A stretch of 64,000 nucleotides of DNA from Phlebotomus papatasi (Eukaryota; Arthropoda; Insecta; Diptera; Psychodidae). The stretch spans positions 48,856,627 through 48,920,626 of the forward strand of contig NC_077223.1 in the NCBI RefSeq assembly GCF_024763615.1, in the 5' to 3' direction. Positions 42,746 to 54,453 of this stretch are shown here, piece by piece. The notes below the pieces were generated by a model. It worked only from the letters and a program-made list of their open reading frames with translations, did not search any database and was not told the origin of the DNA. The number at the start of each line of letters is the position of its first letter. Within the stretch, counting starts at the first letter, position 1. Both the position numbers and the translations under genes were made by a program.

Positions 42746-44277
42746 TACCAAAATCCACACGATTCGTCTGAAAAAAATGTCAAATCACAATTTGATAATT
42801 TATATGCCAATGCGTTATACAAAATTACTAGAATGTTACGATATCCATAAGCACAGGTGTTAGAAAAGTAAATTCCTTTAGGCGTCCTTAGTAATTTTCT
42901 ATCCTGAAAAATTCTAAGCATTTCTTAATTTTCTATAGAACAAATTTGTTGAAGAATGTAGCCACTCAGCCTAGAAAAACTGGATACAATCTGAAAATTA
43001 TCCGAATTTTCATGCTAAAAATACTAAAAATCCATCAGACAATGAAATAGAACCACCCTGTAAGGCTTATTATTTTCATCTTTTGTATTTTTTCTCAAAG
43101 AAATCTTCAAATTGTTAGTAACGTAGGAAAAGTATCATTTTGTCGGATAGAGGCCTCCATTTTACCCAGAATACGTCAATACACTAAAAGCTTTTCGATA
43201 TTCGGCAGTTTCTTGGAAATAAGTATACCATTTTAACGCAAGAAGTGGGATTTTATGACTTTATAGTGAACTCAATAGAGTCATAGTCAAATCACGATCA
43301 CAAAATCTGACTAAAATGCACCTAATTTCACAATCATAATTCACGCAAGAATTTTATTCCAACGTTTAATCTTGCGGTATAAACCATTGCGATTTGATCT
43401 AGAATTTTCCGACAATTTAATCACAATCCAATGCGACTGTTTAAAGGACATTATACATTTCATGGAAAATTTCAATATCTCATTATAACTCATAAAACGT
43501 ATAATAGATCCATTTACATACCATCGACTTGCATCGACTAAATGAATCTTAAAAATCCTAACGCTTAATGTCTGCCACTTTTGCACGTTTGAGGAAAAGA
43601 ATTGGAAAATATAAGGATGGCAATACCACGGAAAAACTCCGCACACAATTTATTCCAGCAATTTCTCTGAAAAGAATTTTATACTAACCCCGTCTGTTCC
43701 AAATAATATGGAAAAAATCTACGAAAATACGAGAAGTACTCTAACCCTAACCCAAAAATAAAAGAGGGGACCAACATATAGCCTAAAAAGGGCCAAGTGT
43801 ATTTATTGTCGATGGCACTCGGTGTCCAGTGACTTTCCTCGCTGGTACATCTCCCAAGAATTATGAATAATGACCAGCTGTCGCATTACAATAACAACAC
43901 AATATTCTCCAGTGGATCGTCCTCTTCATTTCAAACTGCGCACTGTCACCAACATATGACATCCTAAAGCATTTTCCAATGATTTGGGAAATATCCCAGA
44001 GATCTCTCGTAACTATTCATTTAAAAAAAAATATGCTGAGACATGAGGAGTGCGGTTCATAATTTAGCAATAAATATTTTTTTGGAGAATTTTATGAAAA
44101 ACATCCAAATATATTGCCTTTTCGTGAACCTTGCCAAATGTCTCACAGATTATAAGTCTACCTTCGTATTATCATGATCTGCATTTCTCCACTTACACCA
44201 CCAAAACCGAGCTTTCTTTTGATATCTTTAAAACGAGTTGTTGTTTTTCTTTCAAATTTGGATTTTACGTTTTATAG
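42746..44277. other. Single-copy-looking DNA, nothing recognised
   Basis: Slightly more balanced composition at 43790-43990. No ORF of interest (101 codons on the minus strand at 43341-43646 has no motif) and no inverted termini. Confidence 0.4.
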
Positions 44278-44380
44278 CCTCTACACACTAGTGAAATTTA
44301 TGTCCATATTGAAGCAAATTCCCTACGCTTGGTGTAGTATAAACTCCTTAATATGAACATAAATTTTATTAGTGTCTAGG
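44278..44380. mobile_element. Short hairpin MITE, CCTCTACACACTAGTG ends
   Basis: Left CCTCTACACACTAGTGAAAT then TTATGTCCATATTGAAG; right TTAATATGAACATAAATTTT then ATTAGTGTCTAGG. About 103 bp. The left 30 bp match 7073-7102 (TCTCTACGCACTAGAGGAAT), the site where the LINE fragment inserted. Confidence 0.65.
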
Positions 44381-44630
44381 GGACATTAGAGGCGCAGATT
44401 TAGTTCATATACGAAAATTGTCCAAAACATTTTCTTTCATCGTTTCTCAAGATGAAAAGGGCATATTCTTTGCGAAACTTTAGTGAGTTTTGGTTTATAG
44501 AATTCAAGAAATATTCAAACTCATGACTACTATGCTCTTTTGTGTGACTGAATCACTAAACAAGTTTGCTAACCTATACATCTAAGGCTATGACAGATTG
44601 GGCTGCATTCTGGTGAAAATTGTCAGTAAT

Positions 44631-44891
44631 GGCTCCGGCACACCTTTTAGATCAGGAAAATTTCATGAAGTCGAAATTCGAAACCCTTTCTTTCTCACAT
44701 GTTTTGCATATGACTATCTCATTCTTTCGCATACCAAATTCGATTGAGCTAAATTGAATTTGGAGTGATGTTTAAGAGAAGGAGGAGAGTGCGAGAGAAT
44801 AAGATAGACATTATGCAAAACATGTGAGAAAGAAAGGGATCCGAAATTCGACTTCATGAAATTTTCTTGATCTATAAGGTGTGCCCGAGCC
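44631..44891. mobile_element. Hairpin MITE family CACACCTTTTAGA, copy 2
   Basis: Left GGCTCCGGCACACCTTTTAG then ATCAGGAAAATTTCATGAAG; right CTTCATGAAATTTTCTTGAT then CTATAAGGTGTGCCCGAGCC. The arms continue for about 110 bp (CTTTCTTTCTCACATGTTTT and AAAACATGTGAGAAAGAAAG), so almost the whole 261 bp folds into one hairpin. Diverged copy at 30944-31195. Confidence 0.9.
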
Positions 44892-44892
44892 A

Positions 44893-45977
44893 TAAAAATG
44901 AAAATTCCTAACGGCAAAGGAGTTTAAAAAATTGAGACCAAGTTTAATTTTCTAAAGACCAAAGTGGATTTCTTTACTTTTGCCAAAATTGATTTTATTA
45001 CAGACCATTTTATTTTTTTTAATAATCAATTTATATTTTTTACTTTCTAAATTTTCTTATTTACCAAAAACTGCTTGAAAATAAGTGGTATTCACTTGGT
45101 TAAAAAATGCTAATATTTCTTGCTCGATAATAAAGATGGATGAATAAAACATCAAGAAAATGAATAAAGAATAGAGTAGTAACACATAATATCTTTAAAA
45201 GTTCAATTTATCTAAAAAAGCTATTTTTAAAAGAGGGAATATTTTTATACAGCGACTGACCGTACACTTAAAAACACATTCAAATCATTAACGAAATTTA
45301 TATAATGTTTATTACAAAAAGTTAATGTATTAAGGATTTCTAATACGTCAGTTAGAATTTTCCTTAAGTCCACATGGTGATGAACCTACGAAATGTGAAG
45401 AGATAGGAGGTAATATTTACAGATTTTGTATATGAAATTTAGTCCATCTTCGAATGATTTCAGTGGTACAAAAACCTTTTTGCGATAGAGTTCAAATTCA
45501 TGGCACGAGTCAGTGCGTCAGTGACAGGGGATGGAAACTTGAGACGACAATCGAAGCCCAACAATGGTAAACGGAGGGCCCATGCCATGAAATACTATGG
45601 TATAAGACGGAATTGCCAAATAAGAGATCAATGGCTTGGGATTCGGGTGAAAAGACACAACAAGAAGGAAAAATTAATAGCCAAGTTCTTTTTCCGTCTC
45701 ACCTGTTCTTCAGAAGTTCTTCAGAACCCCGTATGTATTTGACCATGACGATATTTACACTGTGGATTTAGTGTGCTAGAGAAAAGATATTGGACATAGA
45801 CTACGTTTTCAGTACTCTCTACTCCTCAATTAATTTAATTAAGTATCTCTAGTGAAACACTGTGTATCGTTAAAATCAAATTTCACTGGATATTTCATTG
45901 GATGGTGGTAAGAAATTCGATACATTTATCAAAAAATGTACTTTTTGTGCTGCTCTACAGTATAATACTATACACAA
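44893..45977. other. AT-rich DNA, nothing recognised
   Basis: An 80-codon plus frame at 45500-45742 is basic (K/R-rich) but has no motif or second copy. No repeat termini. Confidence 0.4.
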
Positions 45978-45979
45978 TA

Positions 45980-46877
45980 GGGGAGACTGGGGCATAAAGT
46001 CACAAAACGGATATTTTATTTTTTACAAGCTACCCGAGAACCCCAGAAATTTCTAATTAGCGCAGTTTTATAGGAAATTTAACGCTCTACAACTTTGTGA
46101 AAGTTATTTTTTTCTGTTTTGTAAGGAAATACATTCATCGAGCCGTTTTTTAAAAGGTGATTTTGCGACCATTCTCAAAATTACAGGGGCAAATAGTACC
46201 AGGCATGGGATAATATTACATTTTGATTCACTTCATTGCGAGCTTCCGTAAATTTAACAAATACTTAAATGACATATTTTGAAAGGAAATTTATTCCTTC
46301 TACACCTTTGTAAAACACCGTTTTTTTCTATCTGAACGATAAAAGCGTTTTTCAAGTTATTTAAAAAAAAACACTCAAGAGACTGCAACCCTAACCTAAG
46401 ACTGCAAATCAGAAATTGCTTGAAATGCTTGAAATCAGAGACATCAAAATCAGAAATTGTTTCAGTTTTTCTTACTTTTTGCTATATAGCTTTTCTTACT
46501 TTTTACCTCTAGTGGTCGTTTTTAATAAAAAGATTTCTGGAGAAAAGAATCTTTGTAAAATTGTAAAATAGATAGCAGCTTCGTATTCAAAGAATCCAAA
46601 TCATTAAAGATTATTCGCCAGTCAGTGCATCAATTTTGAAAAATAAGTAGTAAATAATTGATATCTTCTGCAAGGAAAATATTTCAAAAATAGCGCTACA
46701 AATTTCGATATTTTTTATTTTCCAAATTCCTTGTACGAATTCTAAGAAGCTTACAACACTGAAGAAGGTCTATGGAGGCTATCAATAGAAAAAATTTAAA
46801 GTCGCTACCTTATGTATCATATGGTAGATATTGAATTTTGAAATTTTCGATTTGTGACTTTTTGCCCCAGTCTCCCC
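45980..46877. mobile_element. TA-flanked TIR element, family GGGGAGACTGGGGC, copy 2
   Basis: Left GGGGAGACTGGGGCATAAAG; right CTTTTTGCCCCAGTCTCCCC; TA flanks (45978-45979, 46878-46879). 898 bp, opposite orientation to 8045-9161 and diverged in the middle. No coding capacity. Confidence 0.85.
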
Positions 46878-47099
46878 TACTATATAAAAATAATAACATT
46901 GATATTTTTTGCCAACACAATATTTTCTCCTTCTGATCCTCGGAGACCACTTTGTCTCCGAGCTCTGTCAAACTGTTAGAGATAGTGACTGGGCGGTGCA
47001 ACTTTTGAGAACCTTTCGAAACCCAAATAAGTAGATATAATGAAAAGACCATTAGCATTCCCTTTATTTGTTCCGCACACCCCCTTTCTTTCAAAACTG

Positions 47100-47440
47100 T
47101 TTCTTTTAAAATTGTTCGAATACGCGTTGTGCGTTTTTTTTAGCTGAAGTTCATTACTAACTCACTTTTAAATTTTGAGATATGTTTTAGTTTAAATGTT
47201 TAGAGGTTGCCTAAGCAAACATTTCATGAATCTATGAAAATACCGTTGAATCTTTTCAAGTTTTCGAGGTCAAAGGGTGAGGGCTTTAAAGAGTGTATTT
47301 CTGAATTGAGTAGATTCATTTTTTTTTGTAAATGGTTATGAACGTTATGAATATGAACGTAATGGACCCGTTATGAATTGGTAACTTATTTTTATTAGGA
47401 ATTCAATTCTTTTGGGGCTATTTTAGTGATCTTTAGTGCG
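47100..47440. repeat. Dispersed repeat, relative of 24690-25170
   Basis: Contains TACGCGTTGTGCGTTTTTTT, GGTTGCCTAAGCAAACATTT, GAAAATACCGTTGAATCTTT, TTTTCGAGGTCAAAGGGTGA and AATGGTTATGAACG, matching members at 24.7 kb and (inverted) 58.4-58.6 kb. Confidence 0.5.
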
Positions 47441-47514
47441 ATTTATAAAATTATGTTCAAAAATAAAATAAAATGTTGGAATTTGCAAACTTTTTTTGAT
47501 AATATCAATTGTAT

Positions 47515-47672
47515 TTTTGTACAGAGAATCATTAATCAGAGGAAGTGACAATCAAGTCCACTAATCTTCTCCAGTGTGGAGATAGGAAAACTTGCTGCCT
47601 CCATTAAAGATTGATCTGAGGACCCCTTGTAATCTAGACGATTTCTCTGCCATTTGAACTATAGAGGCCACA
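47515..47672 (-). mobile_element. tRNA-derived SINE family 2, minus copy
   Basis: On the minus strand starts TGTGGCCTCTATAGTTCAAA then TGGCAGAG, an A-box-like tRNA start, followed by TCTAGATTACAAGGGGTCCT, GATGGAGGCAGC-like text and TTTTCC. Aligns with the plus copy at 47842. The B box is degenerate, so it is old. Confidence 0.5.
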
Positions 47673-47841
47673 AACTTATGTTTAACTTTTTACACTATAC
47701 GATAAACCAAAATCGATGGACATGGGTTGCCGGTTCAATTGTATGCACGATAACGTTTCCAAAATATCACAACCCCGACAGTGATCGATTGAAGTGCACA
47801 GTGCAATTAGTTAAGATCGTATGGCAAGTAAAACAGAGCTT

Positions 47842-48045
47842 GTGGCTTCTATAGCTTAATTGGTGGAACACTCTTCTGGATAAGTCAGATCGATCTGGGA
47901 TGGAGGCAGGAATTTTTTCTATCATCACTATGGAAACGACTATATGATTTGAATGTCCCTTGTTCTCAGGTTGAGTCCGTCAGCACTTCCAGCTGCTTAA
48001 AGACATTATTAACAACTTCTATACGGGCTTTTATATCCTAATCCA
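47842..48045 (+). mobile_element. tRNA-derived SINE family 2, plus copy
   Basis: Starts TGTGGCTTCTATAGCTTAAT then TGGTGGAACACTCTTCTGGA; TAGCTTAATTGG fits the polymerase III A-box pattern. Shares GATCGATCTGGGATGGAGGC and AATTTTTTC with the minus copy. Lacks a clean B box and has no clear tail. The two copies diverge from each other with 169 bp between their heads. Confidence 0.5.
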
Positions 48046-49482
48046 TTCATTCAAGTACGCGGATTATAAGTGAAAAGTTTTAATAAATTCGTAAGGGTAA
48101 TTGGTTGATAATATTGTATTTTAGGGAGACAGCTATGGTATACCGCGCTACCTTTGGACGTCTCAAGCTTCGAACAACTTTTTATCAATATATTTTTAAT
48201 TAATTTTACCCATTATATTAATTATATGTTAATAACTAGTCTAATGATTTTTTCTTATCGTATTTCATAGAGAAAATTACATTTTTTTATATAAAAAAAC
48301 TCACCCTTAGATTTCAGTTTTTTGTAGATAACCAAAAAGAAAAGAAAAAAGACGGGGATTAAAATCACACATTTATAACATTTTAGGGCTCTGCTTAAAT
48401 TGAATGGAAATAGTTGAACAAATAGCATATTTTCATCTGCAGAAATCATCTTCTACGACTGAATATAGGAAAGGTGGTAAATTTCTCAATATAAAAAATA
48501 TATAAATATATGTATTCAGTGAACGGTTCAGGATATGTATAAAACGGGACTTTGAGTAATTTCGTGACTTGAAGAGAGATGTCTGGGATATTGCCCCTCC
48601 TCCGTCAAAATATGATATTGCTATGTCCTTGTATCCTTTTCGTCCGGAGTTTGTATAGTCACAAAAAAATTGTGTCCTTGTGTGAGACAGGAGAAATATT
48701 GGCAACTTATGTATGAGAGATATATTTTGGGCTACCTGAAAACTGAAATACCCCTCTAATGTCGCGATTCTCAGCCGTTCGTTAGCATTTGTACCTTTTT
48801 GACCTTTTGCGCTCTCTCGAAATCCCGGAGATGATTGGGGACACATACAGAAGGAAGAACCACAATCGGCCTGGTGTGATCCTTTTTATTTATTTATTTT
48901 TTGTTTCTTCCTGTCTTTCTCAATTGGAACATATACATAAGTATGTACATGCATTTAGGCTTTTCGTCGCGCACACAAATGCTGTCGTCTGAGAAGATAC
49001 CTAGCCTACGAAGGAGAAGGGAACACAGAGGCAACCCTCTGAGACTCATTCATGGAAGATTGAGCGGCGCTCAGGAAACACATGCTCCATATGGTGTGAC
49101 ACGCGTCCATGACCCACGAGCGTGTGCCTGCAGCCTTTTGTGTGCAAACATGCAAGGAGCCGCCCAGGGATTTTGGCGCGCGAGCTCTGAACAAAATTAA
49201 GGGGTCGTCGCCTGGGTTTGAGTATGTCGATCGCAATCTCGTAAGAATTACCATTTTGAAAGAGATGGTGTAATATGGCACTCGCAGCCAAAAAAAATAT
49301 ACTTTTGGGGGTTGTGGGGGACTTGTGGTAGACTGGAAATTGATGTCACTTGTTTGGGCTCCATGTCTGTGAGAAAATTTGATTTCTAGAAATAAAATCA
49401 TTTGATATGTTTCACTTAAGATTACACAAACGAATTCCAAGATCTTGGTGCAGTTATTATTAAAATATTTCAGTATTTTATG
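48046..49482. other. Single-copy-looking DNA with a GC-rich island
   Basis: 48560-49250 is distinctly richer in G and C and in unique words than the surroundings (GGCGCGCGAGCTC near 49172, ACACGCGTCCATGACCCACG near 49100). Long frames overlap on both strands (137, 99, 181 and 81 aa); the 181-codon minus frame starts inside the neighbouring MITE, so none is credible as drawn. Could be an exon or conserved regulatory DNA. Confidence 0.35.
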
Positions 49483-49484
49483 TA

Positions 49485-49912
49485 GGGTAAGTGGGCCAAA
49501 TTCCGGCCAGCTTGCAATTTCGCCCATGTTTTTTGTTCCTCGAATTTCCATGAACTTTTAGATTTTACGTACTCTAGAGATTATACAATGCAAAAGAATA
49601 ACATAAAATGTAGCTTCGACAAACGAGATGACGTGAAAAAGATATTAGAAGAATTCCCGAAGGGCAAAGAACTATGAGAATGAAGGTGGCCGAAATAGGA
49701 TACCAAAACTATGTCTATATTTTTATTCATTTTAAAATGTATTAAGAATGATTTTAGAGTAAATAAAGACGGTAAACTCTTTGCAAGGTTCCAAGCAACA
49801 CTCTTTCAGAAGAAAGAATAAAAAAAAATCAATTTGTATTTAAAATATTACATTTCAAACTTGAGATTTTGACGCTTGCATGCAACTATGCCGAAATTTG
49901 GCACACTTAACC
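49485..49912. mobile_element. TA-flanked MITE family GGGTAAGTGTGCC, copy 3
   Basis: Nearly identical to copy 2 (38963-39389) in the same orientation: TAGCTTCGACAAACGAGATG, ATTAGAAGAATTCCCGAAGG, AACTTGAGATTTTGACGCTT. TA flanks (49483-49484, 49913-49914). Its right end reads CACTTAACC, one change from CACTTACCC. Confidence 0.9.
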
Positions 49913-49914
49913 TA

Positions 49915-52746
49915 CTTTTAGTCTAAAATGCAAATTTTCGGTAGAGAGGCTCAGAGCTTGTCAGATGATATTAAATTCTATTATTTTTCTTAAATTTAAT
50001 ATATTTTCAGGACTTTCAGCTTCTTAAACTATTTTGTCACAATTAAACATTGAATAGCTTTTGGTTAACGCAATTTTTAAGACTATATATACTTAGAGTA
50101 AATGTGGGTAAAAAGTTACGTAGTTGTGCCAAGATTTTTAGTGTCTTTTTCTTAACTTTGCAGGCGTAAATTAATCAATATAAATTTCCCTAGGATGTGT
50201 TTACAATTAAGGTTACCGAATGCAATGATGTCATCCTTTTATACTACTCAAATAGAGGTTCAATATTTTTGTTTGAAGCCGACGATGTGTAAGTATTACT
50301 TCAAATACGATTCTAAAATAAAATGTTTTAGAAAAAAAATATCTTATATTCTTGTTGCAGTGTTTGATCATATCGTAATTCAACAGTTAGTGTAAATTAA
50401 GCTACTTCAAAACCTGCTCCAAATGGAAATTTTTCGCTACTCCAAATGGAAACGTTATTGTTTTCATGATAAATACAGTACTAAATTATTATATTTATAT
50501 ATTTTCTATACCACAGTTTCATTATTTAGTTAATTTTACTCCAAATCAAGCGAAAATCCATTCATATTCACAAATTTTAATTTGAAAAATTTCTCAGAAA
50601 AATTAAAAGTGCACCTTTTCATCATCGAATTTTTCATCGATAGACCATGTTTTCCAATGAAAAACACAATAAAGTGACTGTTGTTTATTCGTTTTGTGTA
50701 AAATTTATGTCATATTTTTGGCTAATTTTAGTTAAATTAAGTGCTAATCTTTATTGTTAACGGTACGTGAAGTTTTCAAATGAAATAATTACTTATTTCG
50801 TGAACAAAAAGGATTTTTCTGAAGTGTCTGCAGATGCTTCAATAGGAAACCCCGGAAATATGATTTTTTTTGGAGAGATCTTCTTATTGTTTTAGATGGG
50901 AAAGAAGAAAAGACCAGAAATAAGAACAAATCCTGCACTCAAGAGCAACTCAACAGGGTTTTGGAAGCCTTTCGTCGCGGTTTCACTTACATTGTTTGTC
51001 TACAATTTGAAACTTTCCCTTGTCTTCATTTGGATTAATATGTTTCCAATAGAAGCATTTTACGCTCGCGTATTTTTCTTGTATTTAAGAAGTTTTCAAA
51101 TTATATCTAAAGAATTTTCACTAAACAGTAACATCTTCTAGGAGAGTCAAGGAGAAAATTTATGTAATTCTCTTCAGAAAAAATATGAACTTAATGTGTT
51201 GAATCTTCTGTCAAAGTTAAAGCGACTGGAAATGGTTTTTAATTAGGACATTTACCCTATATGGTATTTGATTGTTGAGATTTAAAGGATTCTCACATTT
51301 TCCATCGATATTTTTTTAGACAATTTTTAAACTTCATTGTTGATTTTAGTTCATTTACAATTTCAAAATTATTCAAATAATTTTTAATATATTTTTCTTA
51401 AATTTTAAATGCACAATTTAGATTAAAAAATTTTTGGTTGCATATATTAGTGGTTTGTTATAGTTTAGTAACTTATAATGATGTGCCTAATTTTATCGTC
51501 AGTTTACCACGTAATTTTCTTCTAACCACAGAATTGGAGGCCTATGTAAATTTTAATTCCACTTCATCAACCACAAAATCCATCACACATTAGTGGCAAT
51601 TTGTCAAGAGATCCGATCAGGGATTGATTTTCCCACAAATTTGCACAGTCATTCAGTACGAAGACCATTATGCGATAGATATAAATTTGGTTTCGAATGG
51701 GTGTGTGAGCCTTTTTCATAGCGTGGGCTGCCTAATACAGTTAATTAGACAGAATGCATTTTAATGTAAATATATACCCTTAAACACCTTTTCCTGTCCT
51801 CGTATACCCAACACAGTTGTTTGGGCCATACTTTCCATTAATATGGCTCAGTGCAACACCAGATGGACACATAGGTAATAGAACGGAACTGATGATATAT
51901 CGCCCCTCTGGCTCATCATATTTTCAGTCACGGGGTGAATGCCACTTTTGTTAAGCAACTGTTTTGAAACATCCGAACTTTTCGGTCATTTGGATCGAGG
52001 GAGGGTGAGATAGAAAATAAACATTTCTTCTAGAAGAAATATCCTATGGCTCAAAATTTTTGCCACGATGATTTTAATAAATATGAGGCTCACAACAGCT
52101 CAGCAAATGAATCAATTTTTCCATGGTTCAGTACAAATTCATAAAGGTGAGGGGGAATCCCTCTAGAGTTTCAGACATCAAAAATGGCTCAAGAGGAGTG
52201 CCATTTAAAGAGGCCACAGAGTGAGTGAAAAAAAATAACGAGAAAAACCAGTAGGAAAAAATTATAAACATTGCCAGCTGTTGGCTCTGAATTTGAGACA
52301 AGAAAACGAACACATGCGTCTCCGTGGGCAAAACAGCATCCCTCTGATTGAACCCCTCACATAAAATCAACTCTGTTGCTCATTCGGAGGGTACAAAAAA
52401 TTCTGGATTTTATAGGACTGGAGCATTGCATTCAACAGGGTTCCTTCATTTATAATAAATCAGGACACAGTTCAGCTGTAATGTGTCGTGGACATACAAA
52501 AAAAATAGTGGGATAACTTGCTTGTTCGTCGACAGACGTACTGTTACTAAATACTATTTATTACGAACTCTCTAAAAGATAAGCTGTAGAATGTATATAA
52601 TATAAACTGTGTCAATGTCCTTTAATTAAAAAAAAAATGTGAGAATTTGTAAGAATTACACCTAAAAAATTGAAATGTATAATTCATTAAAAAAAAATTA
52701 TACTATATAAACTTTCGGGTTCTAAGAAAAACAAGTTCATTGACAT
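49915..52746. other. Single-copy-looking DNA, nothing recognised
   Basis: AT-rich to about 51500, then more balanced at 51580-52460. Small frames (81 aa at 50896-51141; 80 aa minus at 52128-52370) have no motif. No repeat termini found. Confidence 0.4.
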
Positions 52747-53115
52747 TAGGGTAAAGGCTCATAATTTTGGACAGGGTGCTTATAAACATCAATGTTCCAA
52801 GTTTGAAATCCAATATTTGCAATACTAATTGATTTTTTTATTACTCTCTTTTCAGAAGGGTTGCTTAGAAACTTGGAAAGCTGTTTATTGTTTTTGTTTT
52901 TACTAAAATTAGGCTTAATACGTTTAAAAGTGAATTGATATGTAGTGGTGAATTTGACTCAAATTTTGGACACTTTGGTTGCAAATTTGGACAACTTGGA
53001 TGTGTATTTGGACATCTAATTCGACAGATTATTAACGCACTATGGTTCGTACCAAGCGTTATTATCAGAAATGACTTAGGTTTTCCCACTATCAAAGACG
53101 TAATATATAGTCATA

Positions 53116-53369
53116 CACTGAGAGAAATCCGAAAAAGTTAAAATAACATTCCGGAAATGTTAATTTTACCCTACAGTATTGATCCAAAAACGGTGTAAAT
53201 ATTACCCTTTTTAGGTGTATTGGGGGTTAAAGTTACCCTTTTTCATGTTAATTTTACCCTTAAAGAGGTGTAAAATTAACATTAAAAAATGTTGATATAC
53301 TTTTAAATCTAAAGTGTTAAAGTTATGAGGAAAAAAAAGTTAATCGCACCCTCTTTTTTTTTCTCAGTG
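53116..53369. mobile_element. MITE family CACTGAG...CTCAGTG, copy 2
   Basis: CACTGAGAGAAATCCGAAAA at the left, TTTTTTTCTCAGTG at the right, TA flanks (53114-53115, 53370-53371). Very similar to 26689-26943 in the same orientation. Lies within the extra segment of copy B. Confidence 0.9.
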
Positions 53370-53963
53370 TAGGCGAAAATATGCATTTAGGTTAATAAAC
53401 CATCCAAACAGGTTTGCTAGAGAACTTCTGAGAAGGGTTTCGGCTCTTCCAGACTTAAGCGCATGCGTGCGCCATTACTTTATCTTTTGTATTGTTTGTC
53501 TGTTAAAGTCCTTATTTAATTTAGTTCAAACGTCGCTCTCAGACTGTGATTTTATGCCAATAGGCGTATTTTTTTTTAAGAAGAACTGGTCAGTAAACTT
53601 GATTCTCACAATTTAAAGCCAAAACAACCAATTTTAAATTAAAATGTGTTAAAAGAATTGCTGAATGTTAATATTAAGACAGATTGCAATAAACGGATGG
53701 CCAAAAAAAATGTAGAGGTGAATTTAATTCAAATTTCGGACACCTTGGTAGCAAATTTGGACATCTTGGCTGTGTATTTGGACAGCTAATTCGCCTCAAT
53801 ATGATATCTACTGTTCTCCATTTCTAGAGCCTATCTTAACAAATCCTCTTCCTGTTCATGTAAGGAAACTGTAGAATGTCACAAGAAGCCCGAAAGCTTT
53901 GTCAATCATTCATTATAGTGAGTTCACTTCGGTACTCCAAGTACGCGCGGATTCGCGCATTCC

Positions 53964-54224
53964 ATGGCCTTTCCGGGAGCCTTTGAAGGCTTTTCTCACT
54001 ACATTTCGTTCGTAGAGATGATGCTCCCTTGTTGCTCTAGACATTTATACAACCTAGTCTTCGAAAAAGCTAAAAATTCACGAAATTTAGAGAGAAACAC
54101 ACCTGTCCAAAATAAAAAGTATCACCTCACTGCTGAAACTCTAAGAAAATTGTCCTTTTTTCACATTAAAAACGTAATTCACAAGGCAAATCTCACTTCA
54201 CTGAGAGAAATCCGAAAAAGTTAA
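53964..54224 (+). CDS. ORF conserved between the two GGGTAAAGGCTC elements (copy B)
   Basis: 86 codons from MAFPGAFEGFSHYISFVEMM to NVIHKANLTS, after which the MITE at 54199 supplies the last residues (LREIRKS) and the stop, so the original end is lost. Homologous to the minus frame of copy A (40835-41053). No domain recognised. Confidence 0.3.
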   Translation: MAFPGAFEGFSHYISFVEMMLPCCSRHLYNLVFEKAKNSRNLERNTPVQNKKYHLTAETLRKLSFFHIKNVIHKANLTSLREIRKS

Positions 54225-54453
54225 AATAACATTCCGGAAATGTTTAATTTACCCTGCAGTTTTGATCCGAATTTGGTGTAAATATTATGCTTTTTAAGTG
54301 TATTAGGAGTTGAAGTAACCTTTTTTTTATGTTAATTTTACCCTTTGAAAGGTATAAAATTAACATTAAAAAATGTTGATATATTTTTACACATAAAAAG
54401 TGTTAAAGTTATGAGGAAAAAAAGTTAATCGCACCCCCGTTTTTTTCTCATTG
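54199..54453. mobile_element. MITE family CACTGAG...CTCAGTG, copy 3, with empty site in copy A
   Basis: Starts CACTGAGAGAAATCC and ends TTTTCTCATTG. Flanked by TT on both sides (54197-54198, 54454-54455). The empty site is preserved in copy A, whose complement reads CTCATTTCAAGTCAAATG where copy B reads CTCACTT, the MITE, then TTCAAATCAAATC. This shows a 2-bp duplication, here TT rather than TA. Confidence 0.85.

Noticed and set aside
49006..49551. 181-codon minus-strand ORF
   Set aside because: It starts inside the MITE at 49485-49912 and runs through a GC-rich island with several competing open frames, so it is an artefact as drawn.
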